Shown: piece after piece, positions 8,272 through 16,803 of the stretch
How the letters are laid out: the number at the start of each line of letters is the position of its first letter
Position numbering within the stretch: position 1 is the stretch's first letter
DNA from: an uncultured Dorea sp.
GTDB lineage: Bacteria > Bacillota > Clostridia > Lachnospirales > Lachnospiraceae
NCBI GenBank assembly: GCA_910580235.1
Contig: CAJTVU010000002.1
Location: forward strand, 395,004-459,003
DNA: 64,000 nt
Direction of reading: 5' to 3'
Translations under genes and position numbers: made by a program
The notes under the pieces: model-generated
Told to the model about the DNA's origin: nothing
Seen by the model: the letters and a program-made list of their open reading frames with translations, nothing else
The model's database searches: none

Positions 8272-8387
8272 AATTCCATTCCCCCGTCTAGTATCATATA
8301 ATCCGTCTCCCGCTATTTCGTCCGCAAAATCCGTACCAAACAGCACGAAAAAGCACCAAATATCAGGCTTCTGAACCCCCAAACACT

Positions 8388-8645
8388 CTAGGAGACAAAA
8401 TACTCCACCGCGTTATTCGGGAAGAATTCTTTGAATTCCCCGTACAGCTGTGCCGCCAATGTCTTATTATGTGCAATGATCAGCGTCGGCTTATTCAGCT
8501 GCTGGATGATGTTCGCCATTGTAAATGTCTTGCCGGAGCCTGTGACGCCTAGAAGAGCCTGGCATTGGTTGCCCTCTTTAAAGCCTTTCACAAGCCGGTC
8601 AATCGCCTGCGGCTGATATTGCGATACTAATTCAAATTGATCCAT
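8388..8645 (-). pseudogene. uvrB: 5' fragment of uvrB, copy 1
   Basis: 85 codons of the UvrB N-terminus: start MDQFELVSQYQ, Walker A LLGVTGSGKTFTMAN, then LAAQLYGEFKEFFPNNAVEY and FVS followed by a stop. Real UvrB has about 660 residues and continues YYDYYQPEAY at that point. Relative to UvrB the segment TGDQP before QAI (the adenine-recognition loop) is missing in frame. A second fragment at 12085-12343 ends at the same codon and lacks the same segment. A start with nearby SD-like GGAGAA is kept, so a short peptide could be made, but it cannot be an excinuclease. Confidence 0.85.
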
Positions 8646-8703
8646 TGAGTTCTCCTATATTTGAACCTCCGAGCAAAACTCGGTAATTGACTTACAAATA
8701 ATA

Positions 8704-8891
8704 CTAAATTCCAAAATCACTTAATTTCCTTCTGTAACTCGTAGAAACTAAATTTCCTTGGCTTTCTATGATATCTAACTCTATAAGCTGTTGTAAATAT
8801 CTGTTTACTGTGGATTTGTTTTTCCTGTTAATTTTCTAACTGTTCGCGCCTCAATTATATCATACACCTCCAAATATTCTATTAATAGGCT
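8704..8891 (-). pseudogene. C-terminal winged-helix remnant
   Basis: Two frames joined by one missing A in a run near 8842 read YLEVYDIIEARTVRKLTGK and then KSTVNRYLQQLIELDIIESQ, ending at a stop at 8704. The pattern (helix, TG-K/R-S-T-V-N-R-YLQ-LIELDIIE) is that of the winged-helix tail found on AlbA/AAA_4 or Fic-type proteins. The N-terminal part is absent; uvrB copy 1 follows about 60 bp downstream. Confidence 0.45.
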
Positions 8892-8933
8892 TTATTTTAG
8901 TAAAATATCTAGGGTATCCTATGACTTCCCTAT

Positions 8934-10637
8934 TCAACATATCTCAGTAATAACATTTACTATCTCATCATCAAATTCATCTTTCTGAAATTCAGATATT
9001 ATTTTTGGTATTGTTAATCCTTTATTATATTTTTTTCCAAACCACTTGTTTAAACATTTTATAAATTCTTTACCTCCAACCATACTTAACTTATTTTTCA
9101 GATCTGTCCAATTATTTTTCATATACTCTCTTGCTTCCGAATTCGCTGTACTTATATCTATCTTTTTGTATTTTAAAATATGTTCTGCATATTGATCAAA
9201 CACTCGATCTCTAAATTCATCAGCAACTTCTTCCAACTCCTTCATAAAAGCATCGTATTTTTCCTGTGATTGTTTTGATATACGAAATAGTACTTCTGGT
9301 TCTAATAAATAGTTTTCTATTTCTTTTCGTTTCCATATATGAAGTTTCAAATGATTAGCAGATGCTTCATCACATCTTTTCTTTATCATATCCCTTGGAT
9401 AGTAATCACTATCCAACAAGCAAATACACTGTATCATACCTTTTGTTTCATCATAAAATAATTTTGAAGCACCAAATGCTTCTCTCAAATTATTGAAACC
9501 ATTTAGCGCAACATGGGGTAAAGTCTCCAGAGAAGTTATTTTCTTTCCAAAAATAACTTCCGCAATCTTAGTTAAAAGTTTCAAGTCTTTTCCTTCAACA
9601 AAAATACATTTTCTAGCATCGCCTAGCCTCATCAAACTCAAATTGCTTACTGTGCCAATTTCATCAACAACTTTTTGTACGGCCTGCAAATCTGTCGTAT
9701 AATGCATTTTTCTGTTTTCTTTATTCATAGTGATAATATTGCCTGGATCAACTTCTGATATTATTTCTATGGAATGTGTTGCAATAATAACTTGAGGATA
9801 TCTATTTTTTACTAACCTAATAAGTTTTCTCTGAAGATCCGGATGCATATATACATCCGGCTCATCAAGTATAATTGTTTCATTCCTTCTTGTACGTGCT
9901 AAAAACCAGATAATCTGCAGCCACATTTGCAAACCGCTTCCCATCAGTCCAATTTCAGCGTAAAAATCTGTGTCAGTTACATACAAAGATAATATATCTT
10001 GGATAGGATCATAATCTATTGCATTAATGCGTAATCCCGGCCAAGTACTCTCAGTCAATTGAACAAAGTCTTTCCAAAAACTACTTTTATAATTATATAT
10101 TTCATTTCTAAAATGCCTTGACGATAAATAGGTTTCTTTATCTTTTTCAATTGTTTCTTCCGTAAGTCTTTTTTCATTTTCTTTAATTAGTCCAATCTGG
10201 GGAAGAATCGAAACGCTAAATGGAAATATTTCTATCGCTTTTGTTTTAGTCTTAACACATTTCCCATTTTGGTCATGTAATACTGCATATATATATGATC
10301 TATTTGCATAAATACATATTTCTGCATCATTATTAAATTTCACAGTAATACTTGCAATTGAATCTTCGTACCTATATATAATTCCTCTTAAATCGATTTT
10401 TAATTTTTCTACCTCTAAGCGAAACCCTTTTTCTCGTATTGGAAGTTTAAACTCTTCCGGTAAATCTTTATATGTAGTATATTTGCATTTTCGTACTGAT
10501 AGTGCTGTTAATCTCAGAGCCTCAATTAAAGAGGATTTTCCTGCGTTATTTTTTCCAACTATAACAGATATATCTTTAAAGTTTATTTTACTATTTTCAA
10601 AACAACGATAATTTCTTAAGTGTATATTCTTAATCAT
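8934..10637 (-). CDS. OLD-like AAA ATPase with TOPRIM nuclease domain
   Basis: 567 residues. Residues 1-35 carry the ABC-type start NIHLRNYRCFENSK and Walker A GKNNAGKS; the Walker B region is TIILDEPDVYMHPDLQRK followed by the H-loop VIIATHSIE. A TOPRIM domain follows with IFVEGKD and LLDSDYYPRD, then WKRKEIENYLLEP. This is the architecture of OLD-family nucleases, including phage-defence proteins such as GajA, although no GajB-like helicase lies beside it. I place the start at the ATG at 10637 because the family begins just there; a TTG at 10712 would add 25 residues. It is the longest intact gene of the defence-type island and is AT-rich. Confidence 0.82.
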   Translation of the reverse strand: MIKNIHLRNYRCFENSKINFKDISVIVGKNNAGKSSLIEALRLTALSVRKCKYTTYKDLPEEFKLPIREKGFRLEVEKLKIDLRGIIYRYEDSIASITVKFNNDAEICIYANRSYIYAVLHDQNGKCVKTKTKAIEIFPFSVSILPQIGLIKENEKRLTEETIEKDKETYLSSRHFRNEIYNYKSSFWKDFVQLTESTWPGLRINAIDYDPIQDILSLYVTDTDFYAEIGLMGSGLQMWLQIIWFLARTRRNETIILDEPDVYMHPDLQRKLIRLVKNRYPQVIIATHSIEIISEVDPGNIITMNKENRKMHYTTDLQAVQKVVDEIGTVSNLSLMRLGDARKCIFVEGKDLKLLTKIAEVIFGKKITSLETLPHVALNGFNNLREAFGASKLFYDETKGMIQCICLLDSDYYPRDMIKKRCDEASANHLKLHIWKRKEIENYLLEPEVLFRISKQSQEKYDAFMKELEEVADEFRDRVFDQYAEHILKYKKIDISTANSEAREYMKNNWTDLKNKLSMVGGKEFIKCLNKWFGKKYNKGLTIPKIISEFQKDEFDDEIVNVITEIC

Positions 10638-10770
10638 TCTCCAGCACACTCTCATTTCTTTCATTTTTAAACCAAAGTTTTCTTTTCGTGAATTTATCTT
10701 AATTACATCCAACCATAAGTATTTGTGATTTTCTTTAATGTTTTATCTTTCAAATGCATCTATCCCTTTA

Positions 10771-11847
10771 TTATTCTACATCAGCCTCCTGTATCCACTG
10801 CCGCAACTTATCTTGTAGCAGTTTCTTATCTGGCAAATACAATTTATATTTGGATGCATATATATTGGCATCTTGTGGTAGTGTAATCTCCACTAATGCA
10901 TCACTATTTTCTTTACATAACAAAATACCAATCGTTGGATTTTCATGGTCCAATTTCTCATATCGATCGTAATAATTTACATACATCTGCATTTGTCCAA
11001 TATCTTGATGTGTTAATTTATCCACTTTTAAATCAATCAACACATAACACCGAAAAAGACGATTATAGAACACCAAATCAACATAATAACTATCTTCATT
11101 AAAGGTAAAACGTTTTGCCTGGATTCAAATAGATATCCCTTTCCCATTTCCAACAAAAATTTCTGCAATTTATCAATAATTGCTGTTTCTAAATCTGTTT
11201 CTGAATATTTAGTTTTTTCTTCCATTCCTAAGAATTCTAATACTGTTGGCTGTTTTACAATATCTTCCGGTTTTGTAATAATGTTACCTTTCTTTGCCAA
11301 CTGTAAAACAGCCTCTTTATCTCGGCTAAGTGCCAACCTTTCATAAAGACTGGAGTTGTATTGTCTTTGCAGAGTACGTACACTCCACCCTGATTTTGCT
11401 GATTCAATTTCATAGAAACTTCTTTCATCTTCATTTTCTATTCGCATTAATTGCAAATAGTGTGACCATGATACTATGAAGGGCGGTTTCTCTTCAAAAA
11501 GGCTAAACACTGTTTCGTCAATTCTATCCTTATAGGTCAGATAAAACTTCCGCACATTTTTCAAACTATCCTCCGAAAATCCTCTTTCAAAATTCTTTTT
11601 CATTTCTTCAGATAGCCTTTTAATAACTTGGCTACCTATCTTGCTCTTGTTTCACCTTTTTGCTGCACTTCTATAATCCATTTCCCAATAGTATAATAAG
11701 TAAGCAATTGAATCATATTCACTTGTTGAACAGCAATATTTCTTGCATGCTTCACTAAAGCTACTGTATTGGCACATAGCCTTTCGATATCTATATCCTC
11801 ATTAGTTAATACCTCTGCTTTTTGACTATGGTTCGACTATGGTTCAT
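10771..11847 (-). pseudogene. YhcG/DUF1016-family PDDEXK nuclease, broken
   Basis: The frames together give DUF1016_N (KHARNIAVQQVNMIQLLTYY, GETRARYGSQ) and the C-terminal PDDEXK nuclease (YYVDLVFYNRLFRCYVLIDL, VDKLTHQDIGQMQMY). Three lesions break it: an 11-bp tandem duplication right after the ATG at 11847, a one-base loss near 11643 in the RAR-YGSQ junction, and a one-base loss in an A run near 11113-11116. Intact members are about 340 residues and are linked to mobile elements and possible phage or plasmid defence. The gene is adjacent to the OLD-like nuclease on the same strand. Confidence 0.78.
11824..11845. repeat. 11-bp tandem duplication inactivating the YhcG gene
   Basis: GACTATGGTTC occurs twice back to back. 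Removing one copy restores a clean start reading MNHSQKAEVLT on the minus strand, in frame with the DUF1016 N-terminal domain. A typical replication-slippage lesion. Confidence 0.8.
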
Positions 11848-11946
11848 GTTTTAACCGCTTCCTTGCTTGCTACGATTTCCGTTTCCCATATTTTTTCTCA
11901 AATGTCGTTATCTTTGCTATTTTGTACCATCTCATATTATCTCATC

Positions 11947-11968
11947 CATTACATAAATCCAAGTCACA
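11947..11968. repeat. island junction box, copy b
   Basis: CATTAC at the left and AAGTCACA at the right; a shorter relative of copies a (8242-8271) and c (13881-13909). It lies about 115 bp beyond the stop of uvrB fragment copy 2, as copy a does beyond fragment copy 1. The stretch 11848-12084 holds nothing else I can identify. Confidence 0.4.
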
Positions 11969-12084
11969 AACTCCACCCGTCCGCCTAGTGTTATTTCGTC
12001 TATAATTCCCCATCTTGTCCACAAAATACGGTACAATCAGCACCAAATAATACAAGATAATGCGTTTTTCACCCTGTCCCTAAA

Positions 12085-12343
12085 TTAGGACACAAAATAC
12101 TCTACTGCGTTATTCGGGAAGAATTCTTTGAATTCCCCGTACAACTGCGCCGCCAATGTCTTATTATGTGCAATGATCAGCGTCGGCTTATTCAGCTGCT
12201 GGATGATGTTCGCCATTGTAAATGTCTTGCCGGAGCCTGTGACGTCCAGAAGAGTCTGGCATTGGTTGCCCTCTTTAAAGCCTTTCACAAGCCGGTCGAT
12301 CGCCTGCGGGCTTGTATTCTGATACTAGTTCAAAATGATCCAT
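12085..12343 (-). pseudogene. uvrB: 5' fragment of uvrB, copy 2 (frameshifted)
   Basis: ATG at 12343 (SD AGGAGAAAAAG) begins MDHFELVSEYK; a length change at the former TGDQP segment shifts the frame, after which LVKGFKEGNQCQ and DVTGSGKTFTMAN continue to FVS and a stop at the same codon as copy 1. The two fragments agree over most of about 255 bp with roughly a dozen scattered differences, so they are not a very recent duplication. Unlike copy 1 it retains its upstream promoter region (12406-12483). Confidence 0.85.
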
Positions 12344-12405
12344 TACTTTTTCTCCTGAATAATGGAATATTCCTATTTTAAACAACTACTGCGTTTTTTA
12401 CACCA

Positions 12406-12483
12406 GCTGCACTTTGCTTTCTTCGCTATTATAACAGAATATAAAATAAAAGTACAGAATAAATTCGAATGTTTGTTCTGTGC
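12406..12483 (-). promoter_or_regulatory. promoter of the uvrB fragment, 78-bp repeat copy 1
   Basis: On the minus strand a TATAAT -10 box lies downstream of AGAACAAACATTCGAA, which resembles a Gram-positive LexA box (GAAC-N4-GTTC) with one mismatch. It is followed after about 60 nt by the uvrB start with SD. The same 78 bp, with one difference, occur at 16726-16803. SOS control of uvrB by LexA is established in Firmicutes; that this exact site binds LexA is inference. Confidence 0.6.
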
Positions 12484-12596
12484 TTTTCTGGGCGGCTCTA
12501 CCCTCACAACTTCATAGTTTAACTTTCCAATAACACTTTCTGTGTGAACCTGTATTCTCAATCACTTCTTCGTTTACCAATTTTTTCATAGATTAT

Positions 12597-12655
12597 CGGA
12601 CAGAGTCCGTCCACCCCGATAAGGGGTATGTATTACGGGATGCCCAGGTGGGTAT
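12597..12655 (+). other. array of three short hairpins, related to 59482-59537
   Basis: Three consecutive stems: CGGAC-AGA-GTCCG (12597-12609), ACCCC-GATAA-GGGGT (12613-12627) and ATGCCC-AGGT-GGGTAT (12640-12655). A related array at 59482-59537 keeps the first stem as CAGAC-AAA-GTCTG, a compensatory change. G-T pairs in both arrays are compatible with pairing in the plus strand, not the minus strand. Probably a mobile-element end or structured RNA; type unknown. Confidence 0.45.
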
Positions 12656-12803
12656 AGTTCTCTGAACTTTGCTTCTGGAAAGTTTTAATTGCTTTTGTAT
12701 TTCTGATTGAATTATTAAGAGTTTTTTCAACTTCACTTTCAGCCTCCCTCTGCAACGTCTTATAATTCAAATTTTTCAATTGCTTTATGTTCTTCATTGT
12801 CAT
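12633..12803 (-). CDS. small open frame of 56 codons, coding status uncertain
   Basis: Begins MTMKNIKQLKNLNYKTLQRE and ends SENYTHLGIP. It is hydrophilic and helical in character but has no convincing SD, and its 3' end runs into the hairpin array. It overlaps the TIR/SEFIR-like stub in another frame, so it may be the frameshifted continuation of a broken gene rather than a gene in itself. Confidence 0.25.
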   Translation of the reverse strand: MTMKNIKQLKNLNYKTLQREAESEVEKTLNNSIRNTKAIKTFQKQSSENYTHLGIP

Positions 12804-12840
12804 GTAAATACGATATAAATAATTTAGGATGTTTTCTCAT
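12760..12840 (-). pseudogene. N-terminal stub resembling a TIR/SEFIR-domain protein
   Basis: ATG at 12840 after SD GAGAGG reads MRKHPKLFISYLHDNEEHKA and stops after 26 residues. The string KLFISY-HDNEEHK matches box 1 of bacterial TIR/SEFIR proteins (usually FISYSHD-EEHK), which act as NAD-degrading or scaffold domains in anti-phage and immune systems. Only this first strand survives; the remaining ~130 residues of the domain are missing. It directly follows the RhuM gene at 12865-13823. Confidence 0.4.
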
Positions 12841-12864
12841 TTCTATACCTCTCTAGTTCATCAT

Positions 12865-13823
12865 CTATTTTCTTCTGGTACCTTGTTTCGCACTTTTATT
12901 CGCATCTTTAATGGTCTCTATATAGGCTTCTTCCACAGGAGAAATTGTTTTTTCCTGATATTTTCTATATTCACTCTTCGCTTTCTTAACAGCCTGATCG
13001 TGACTCACTTTTCCTGCATCAGTTAGTAATTTCCGATTGCCAGAAGATAGTACTAAATCTAATTGTTCCACATAATCATTCATGTACATTGGTTTATGCT
13101 CAATCGCATTAATTTCAGCCAAGTCAAAATAACCTGAAACAAGATTATTTAGTATCTTCACTTCATCTTCCAAAAGATAATTCTTTGCAACACTGATATC
13201 TTTTAACGCTGGCAGTCCGCCTGCAAAAGAAGTTAATCCCATAAAAGGTTTCTCAGCATCGGCTCTTTCATATATCACTTCCGCCGCCGTATGGCCATGC
13301 GCTGCAAAATGCAATTTATTCTGTACAATCTTGAAAAACGTATTGATTCATCACTATGAGGGTTATAATCAAAACTTGTGGCATATAAATCAAGTACTTG
13401 ACGATAAAGAACTTTTTCAGATGAGCGAATATCTCTAATTCGGTCAAGTAATTCTTTCCAATAGCTTCCACCACCATTTCCTTTTAACCGTTCATCATCC
13501 ATCGTGAACCCTTTAATCATATATTTCTTTAAGCGTTCTGTTGCCCACCGACGAAATTGTGTTCTTCGAATAGACTTCACACGATATCCTATAGAAATTA
13601 TAACATCAAGATTATAATAGTTTGTAGGTTTTGTAGAAAAATCGGAATTTCTGATTTTTCTTACAGACTCCGATTTGAGTAATTCTCCTTCTGAAAAAAC
13701 ATTTAAAATATGCTCATTTATAGTTGATCTAGATTTTTCAAGTAATTCTGACATCTGATTTATTGTCAACCAGACAATTTCATCTTCTACTTTTACTTCA
13801 ATATGTGTCAAACCATCATCCAT
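12865..13823 (-). pseudogene. RhuM-family protein, frameshifted
   Basis: Two frames meet at an A run (13334-13338, one base short). N-terminal part: EIVWLTINQMSELLEKSRST, YYNLDVIISIGYRVKS and WATERLKKYMIKGFTMDDER; C-terminal part: KLHFAAHGHTAAEVIYERAD and AINAIEHKPMYMNDYV. This is the virulence RhuM family, common on mobile islands, possibly related to Fic/Doc-type or DNA-binding antirepressor proteins; its function is not established. Adding one base would give a normal-length protein (about 318 residues). Confidence 0.8.
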
Positions 13824-13827
13824 AGAA

Positions 13828-14034
13828 TTAAATTCTCAGAGGTATAATAGCTCCGACTTTAGCAATCCGAAAAAATTCTCCATTACGAATTCTTACCACA
13901 AAAGTCACATTACGCAGTATCCCTTGGGAAAACTGGATTTTGAGGACTAAACAACACCAAACAACGCAAAATGATACTTCTTTCCTATAGCTTCTCCTTT
14001 TAATTCACCACGCGCATGTAATGAATTTATTTTT
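13828..14034 (-). other. intergenic stretch with junction box copy c and a start-less open frame
   Basis: Contains junction box copy c at 13881-13909 (CATTACGAAT to AAAGTCACA). A frame without start or SD reads QFSQGILRNVTFVVRIRNGE and ends PLRI at 13828; since it spans the repeat box it is more likely repeat sequence than a gene. Words such as TTTGGTGTTG are shared with the spacers next to junction boxes a and b. Confidence 0.35.
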
Positions 14035-15720
14035 TTACCTCCATCCAAAAATTTCATCCACATGGCTTATATGTACAACCGGAAATGGTAAATTTCTTTT
14101 TTCTAAAATATGTGAAGGGTATTTAATTACAAATGCACCTTGAATATCGTCAATCCGTGTATCATCAAATTCTTTCTCCAACAATTCTATGTTTTCACGA
14201 AGAAACTTCAATTTGCCATCCATTTTCCCACAAAATGATTTTCCTCCTTTTGTAAAATTTCTAATAAAATTTTGTTCTTCTTTCATTGTGTATTTTAACC
14301 CTACAGCCTTACATTCCAAAATATAAGCCACATTTTGAAATAAACATATTATATCAATTTCTCCGGGTAATTCTTCTCCACACACATTAGTAACCGATCG
14401 TTTTATCTTTATATTTAAGGATAGTTTTTTTATTTCTTCCACAACCTCATTCTCAAAATATCTCCTATCTTCATGTACTTTTTTTTGTATAATTTTATTT
14501 AGTTCATCATTTGCGGTCTGACCAATAACTATATCCGCTAATAAACGCATTATTCCAATCTGCAACATATATGTAGTAGTATAGCAGATATTTTCCCCAT
14601 ACTTAAGTATCGGCTTTATAGAACTCTTTTCATGACCAAACGCACTATTTTGCTTAGGCCTTTTTTTCTCCAATACAAAATATGAGCAAAATTTCTGCAT
14701 ATCTTTTGTTTCAACTTTCAAGCCTTTAAATACGACTCCTAACTCATCATTTTTAAATAATATCCATGAAAAACCATCATTTATATAAGCATTTATTTGT
14801 TTTAATAGTGTGTCAATTTCCTCTAAGTTTAATCCCAAAAATCGTTTTATATCTATGTCATGCTCTCCTAACCATTTTTTCTCCTCTCTATTAATAGAAT
14901 ACTTTATCATTTTTTCATATTCTTCCAACCCTAAAGCCCTAAAGTTTTCCTTATATTTTGTATCCTTTACAAACACTTCACCTTTTAAAATACTCAGATT
15001 GATATCATTATCAGACATAAACATATCTAACAGAGTGTAAAACTTATAAAGCATTCGAACTATATTTAATAAATCAACAATCTGCTCTTCTCGAAATAGA
15101 CTTTGGACTTCCTGCTCATTTTTGATTAGAATGTCTTTTGGCATATAGTAATTAATGAAACAAATACCTTTTTGTATTGCTTGTTTATCATAAGCCAATA
15201 TATTATTTATCTCTACAAGTTCCTGTTCCAATCCCTTTCCAAATTTTTTATTAAGCACTATAGACTCTATAATTATTCTAGCAAGCTTATCCTCTATCCC
15301 ATCTGCTATGAGTTTTTCATCATTCCTATCAATAAATACCATAGATAAGAAAAAATTGTAATCTAGTATTTGTTGAAGTATAATCAAACTTTCTCTTGAA
15401 TAATATTGTATATATTGCTCATACAAAATCATTTCACTTTGCTGAATAAACTTAGTCAATATCCTTTTTACATCATCTTTACTGACTTGTTTTTCATTCC
15501 CGCACGTTTTCCTCACAACCTCTCTAGTCATATAATCACTATTAATTTTTTTATTCAATAGAACCTCTTTAGATAATATCGCCATAAGCTGCCGAGACTC
15601 TGAATCCCATAAAGGCATTATTGCCCCTATTTGCAACTTTAAATTTTGAGAATAATATTTTTCAATTACTTCTAAATAACAAGTCAAGCCATAAATATAT
15701 TTCTTCTCGTCATAATTCAT
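14035..15720 (-). CDS. uncharacterised 561-residue protein with C-terminal PD-(D/E)XK motif
   Basis: Long intact AT-rich gene. Residues 1-430 are mostly helical with no motif I recognise. Near 453-471 the string GEIDIICLF then AYILECKAVG fits the PD-(D/E)XK nuclease core (D456, E469, K471), as in Holliday-junction resolvase-like and NERD-type restriction domains. The tail (AFVIKYPSHIL, VVHISHVDEIFG) resembles the end of such nuclease folds. Placed between two RhuM pseudogenes and junction repeats, it could be the effector of a stand-alone defence system. Start: ATG at 15720; the SD is weak (AGTAACG), so the start is uncertain. I do not assign a family. Confidence 0.7.
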   Translation of the reverse strand: MNYDEKKYIYGLTCYLEVIEKYYSQNLKLQIGAIMPLWDSESRQLMAILSKEVLLNKKINSDYMTREVVRKTCGNEKQVSKDDVKRILTKFIQQSEMILYEQYIQYYSRESLIILQQILDYNFFLSMVFIDRNDEKLIADGIEDKLARIIIESIVLNKKFGKGLEQELVEINNILAYDKQAIQKGICFINYYMPKDILIKNEQEVQSLFREEQIVDLLNIVRMLYKFYTLLDMFMSDNDINLSILKGEVFVKDTKYKENFRALGLEEYEKMIKYSINREEKKWLGEHDIDIKRFLGLNLEEIDTLLKQINAYINDGFSWILFKNDELGVVFKGLKVETKDMQKFCSYFVLEKKRPKQNSAFGHEKSSIKPILKYGENICYTTTYMLQIGIMRLLADIVIGQTANDELNKIIQKKVHEDRRYFENEVVEEIKKLSLNIKIKRSVTNVCGEELPGEIDIICLFQNVAYILECKAVGLKYTMKEEQNFIRNFTKGGKSFCGKMDGKLKFLRENIELLEKEFDDTRIDDIQGAFVIKYPSHILEKRNLPFPVVHISHVDEIFGWR

Positions 15721-15849
15721 TTCGTTTTCGTTACTCCTTCTTTTTTAGACACTCTTATCGCCACTTTGCAATATTATTTTTCTCTAACAATCTTTCAACT
15801 GGTGACAAGTACTTTTATTAGGTGAAAGAATTAAATATTTTTATGAAGG

Positions 15850-16709
15850 TCAACATATCAGCTTACTATTTTTAAAATAAATAATCGCTTGCTTATGAGT
15901 TACTTTACCTTTCGTATCAAGAATATCTCTCCTCGTCATCCTCAAGTAATCATCTATTGTTTCCAACCAGTCTTTCATATACATAGGTTCATGATTTAAG
16001 GCTTGTACTTCTGCGATGTCAAGATACGCAGGAACTATTTTATTTAAGGCATCTATTTCTTTCTCACTCAAATAGCTTTTGGCAATTTCTACATCCGTTC
16101 TTTTGATTTCGGCTCCTTTCCAAGAAGTTAATCCCATATTATCTTTTTCAGCATCTACCCTTTGATATATTACTTCTGCCGCCGTATGCTTGTGCGCTGC
16201 CCAGTGCATTTTATTTTGAACCTGTTTAAAAAATTCAATTGAACTTTCCGCTTTTGGAGCATAATCAATACTTATGGCATATATCTCCAAAAGACTTTTT
16301 CTGAAGATCTGATATCTCGAATACGAGATAACAATTCCTCAAAATAATTTCCACCACCAAGATTCTTCAGTCGTTCATCATCTAAGGCAAATCCTTTTTT
16401 CATATATTCTTTCAAAATCCCTGTCGCCCAAATACGAAACTGTGTTCCACGATGAGATTTCACGCGATACCCAACTGAAATAATCACATCTAAATTATAA
16501 TAATCCATCTGATAAATGTTTCCATCAGAAGTAGTGTAGGCAAATTTTGCCCAAACTGAATCTTTCACTAATTCTCCCTCTTTAAATATGTTCCTTATAT
16601 GCTTTCCTATAACGCTCTTATCTCTTTGAAAAAGTTCTGCCATTTGATCAATAGACAGCCATACCGTATCATTCTCAAAAACTGTTTCTATTAAAAATAT
16701 GTATCTCAA
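15850..16709 (-). pseudogene. RhuM-family protein, second copy, frameshifted and trimmed
   Basis: Frame 1 (from a TTG at 16709) has DTVWLSIDQMAELFQRDKS, YYNLDVIISVGYRVKS and WATGILKEYMKKGFALDDER; frame 2 continues EIYAISIDYAPKAESSIEFF and MHWAAHKHTAAEVIYQRVDA. They join across a short T run near 16290 that is one base short. The N-terminus lacks the usual leader residues and the C-terminus stops soon after KGKVTHKQAI. It is a distant paralogue of the copy at 12865-13823. It starts just below the 78-bp uvrB-promoter repeat, which could drive it. Confidence 0.75.
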
Positions 16710-16725
16710 GTCACTTTTTAAGCCG

Positions 16726-16803
16726 GCTGCACTTTGCTTTCTTCGCTATTATAGCAGAATATAAAATAAAAGTACAGAATAAATTCGAATGTTTGTTCTG
16801 TGC
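16726..16803 (-). repeat. 78-bp repeat copy 2: uvrB promoter and LexA-like box, without uvrB
   Basis: Identical to 12406-12483 apart from one base. It contains the TATAAT box and AGAACAAACATTCGAA. Here the sequence downstream on the minus strand is the RhuM gene instead of uvrB, so the element has been separated from its gene and may now place RhuM under SOS-type control. Confidence 0.75.
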
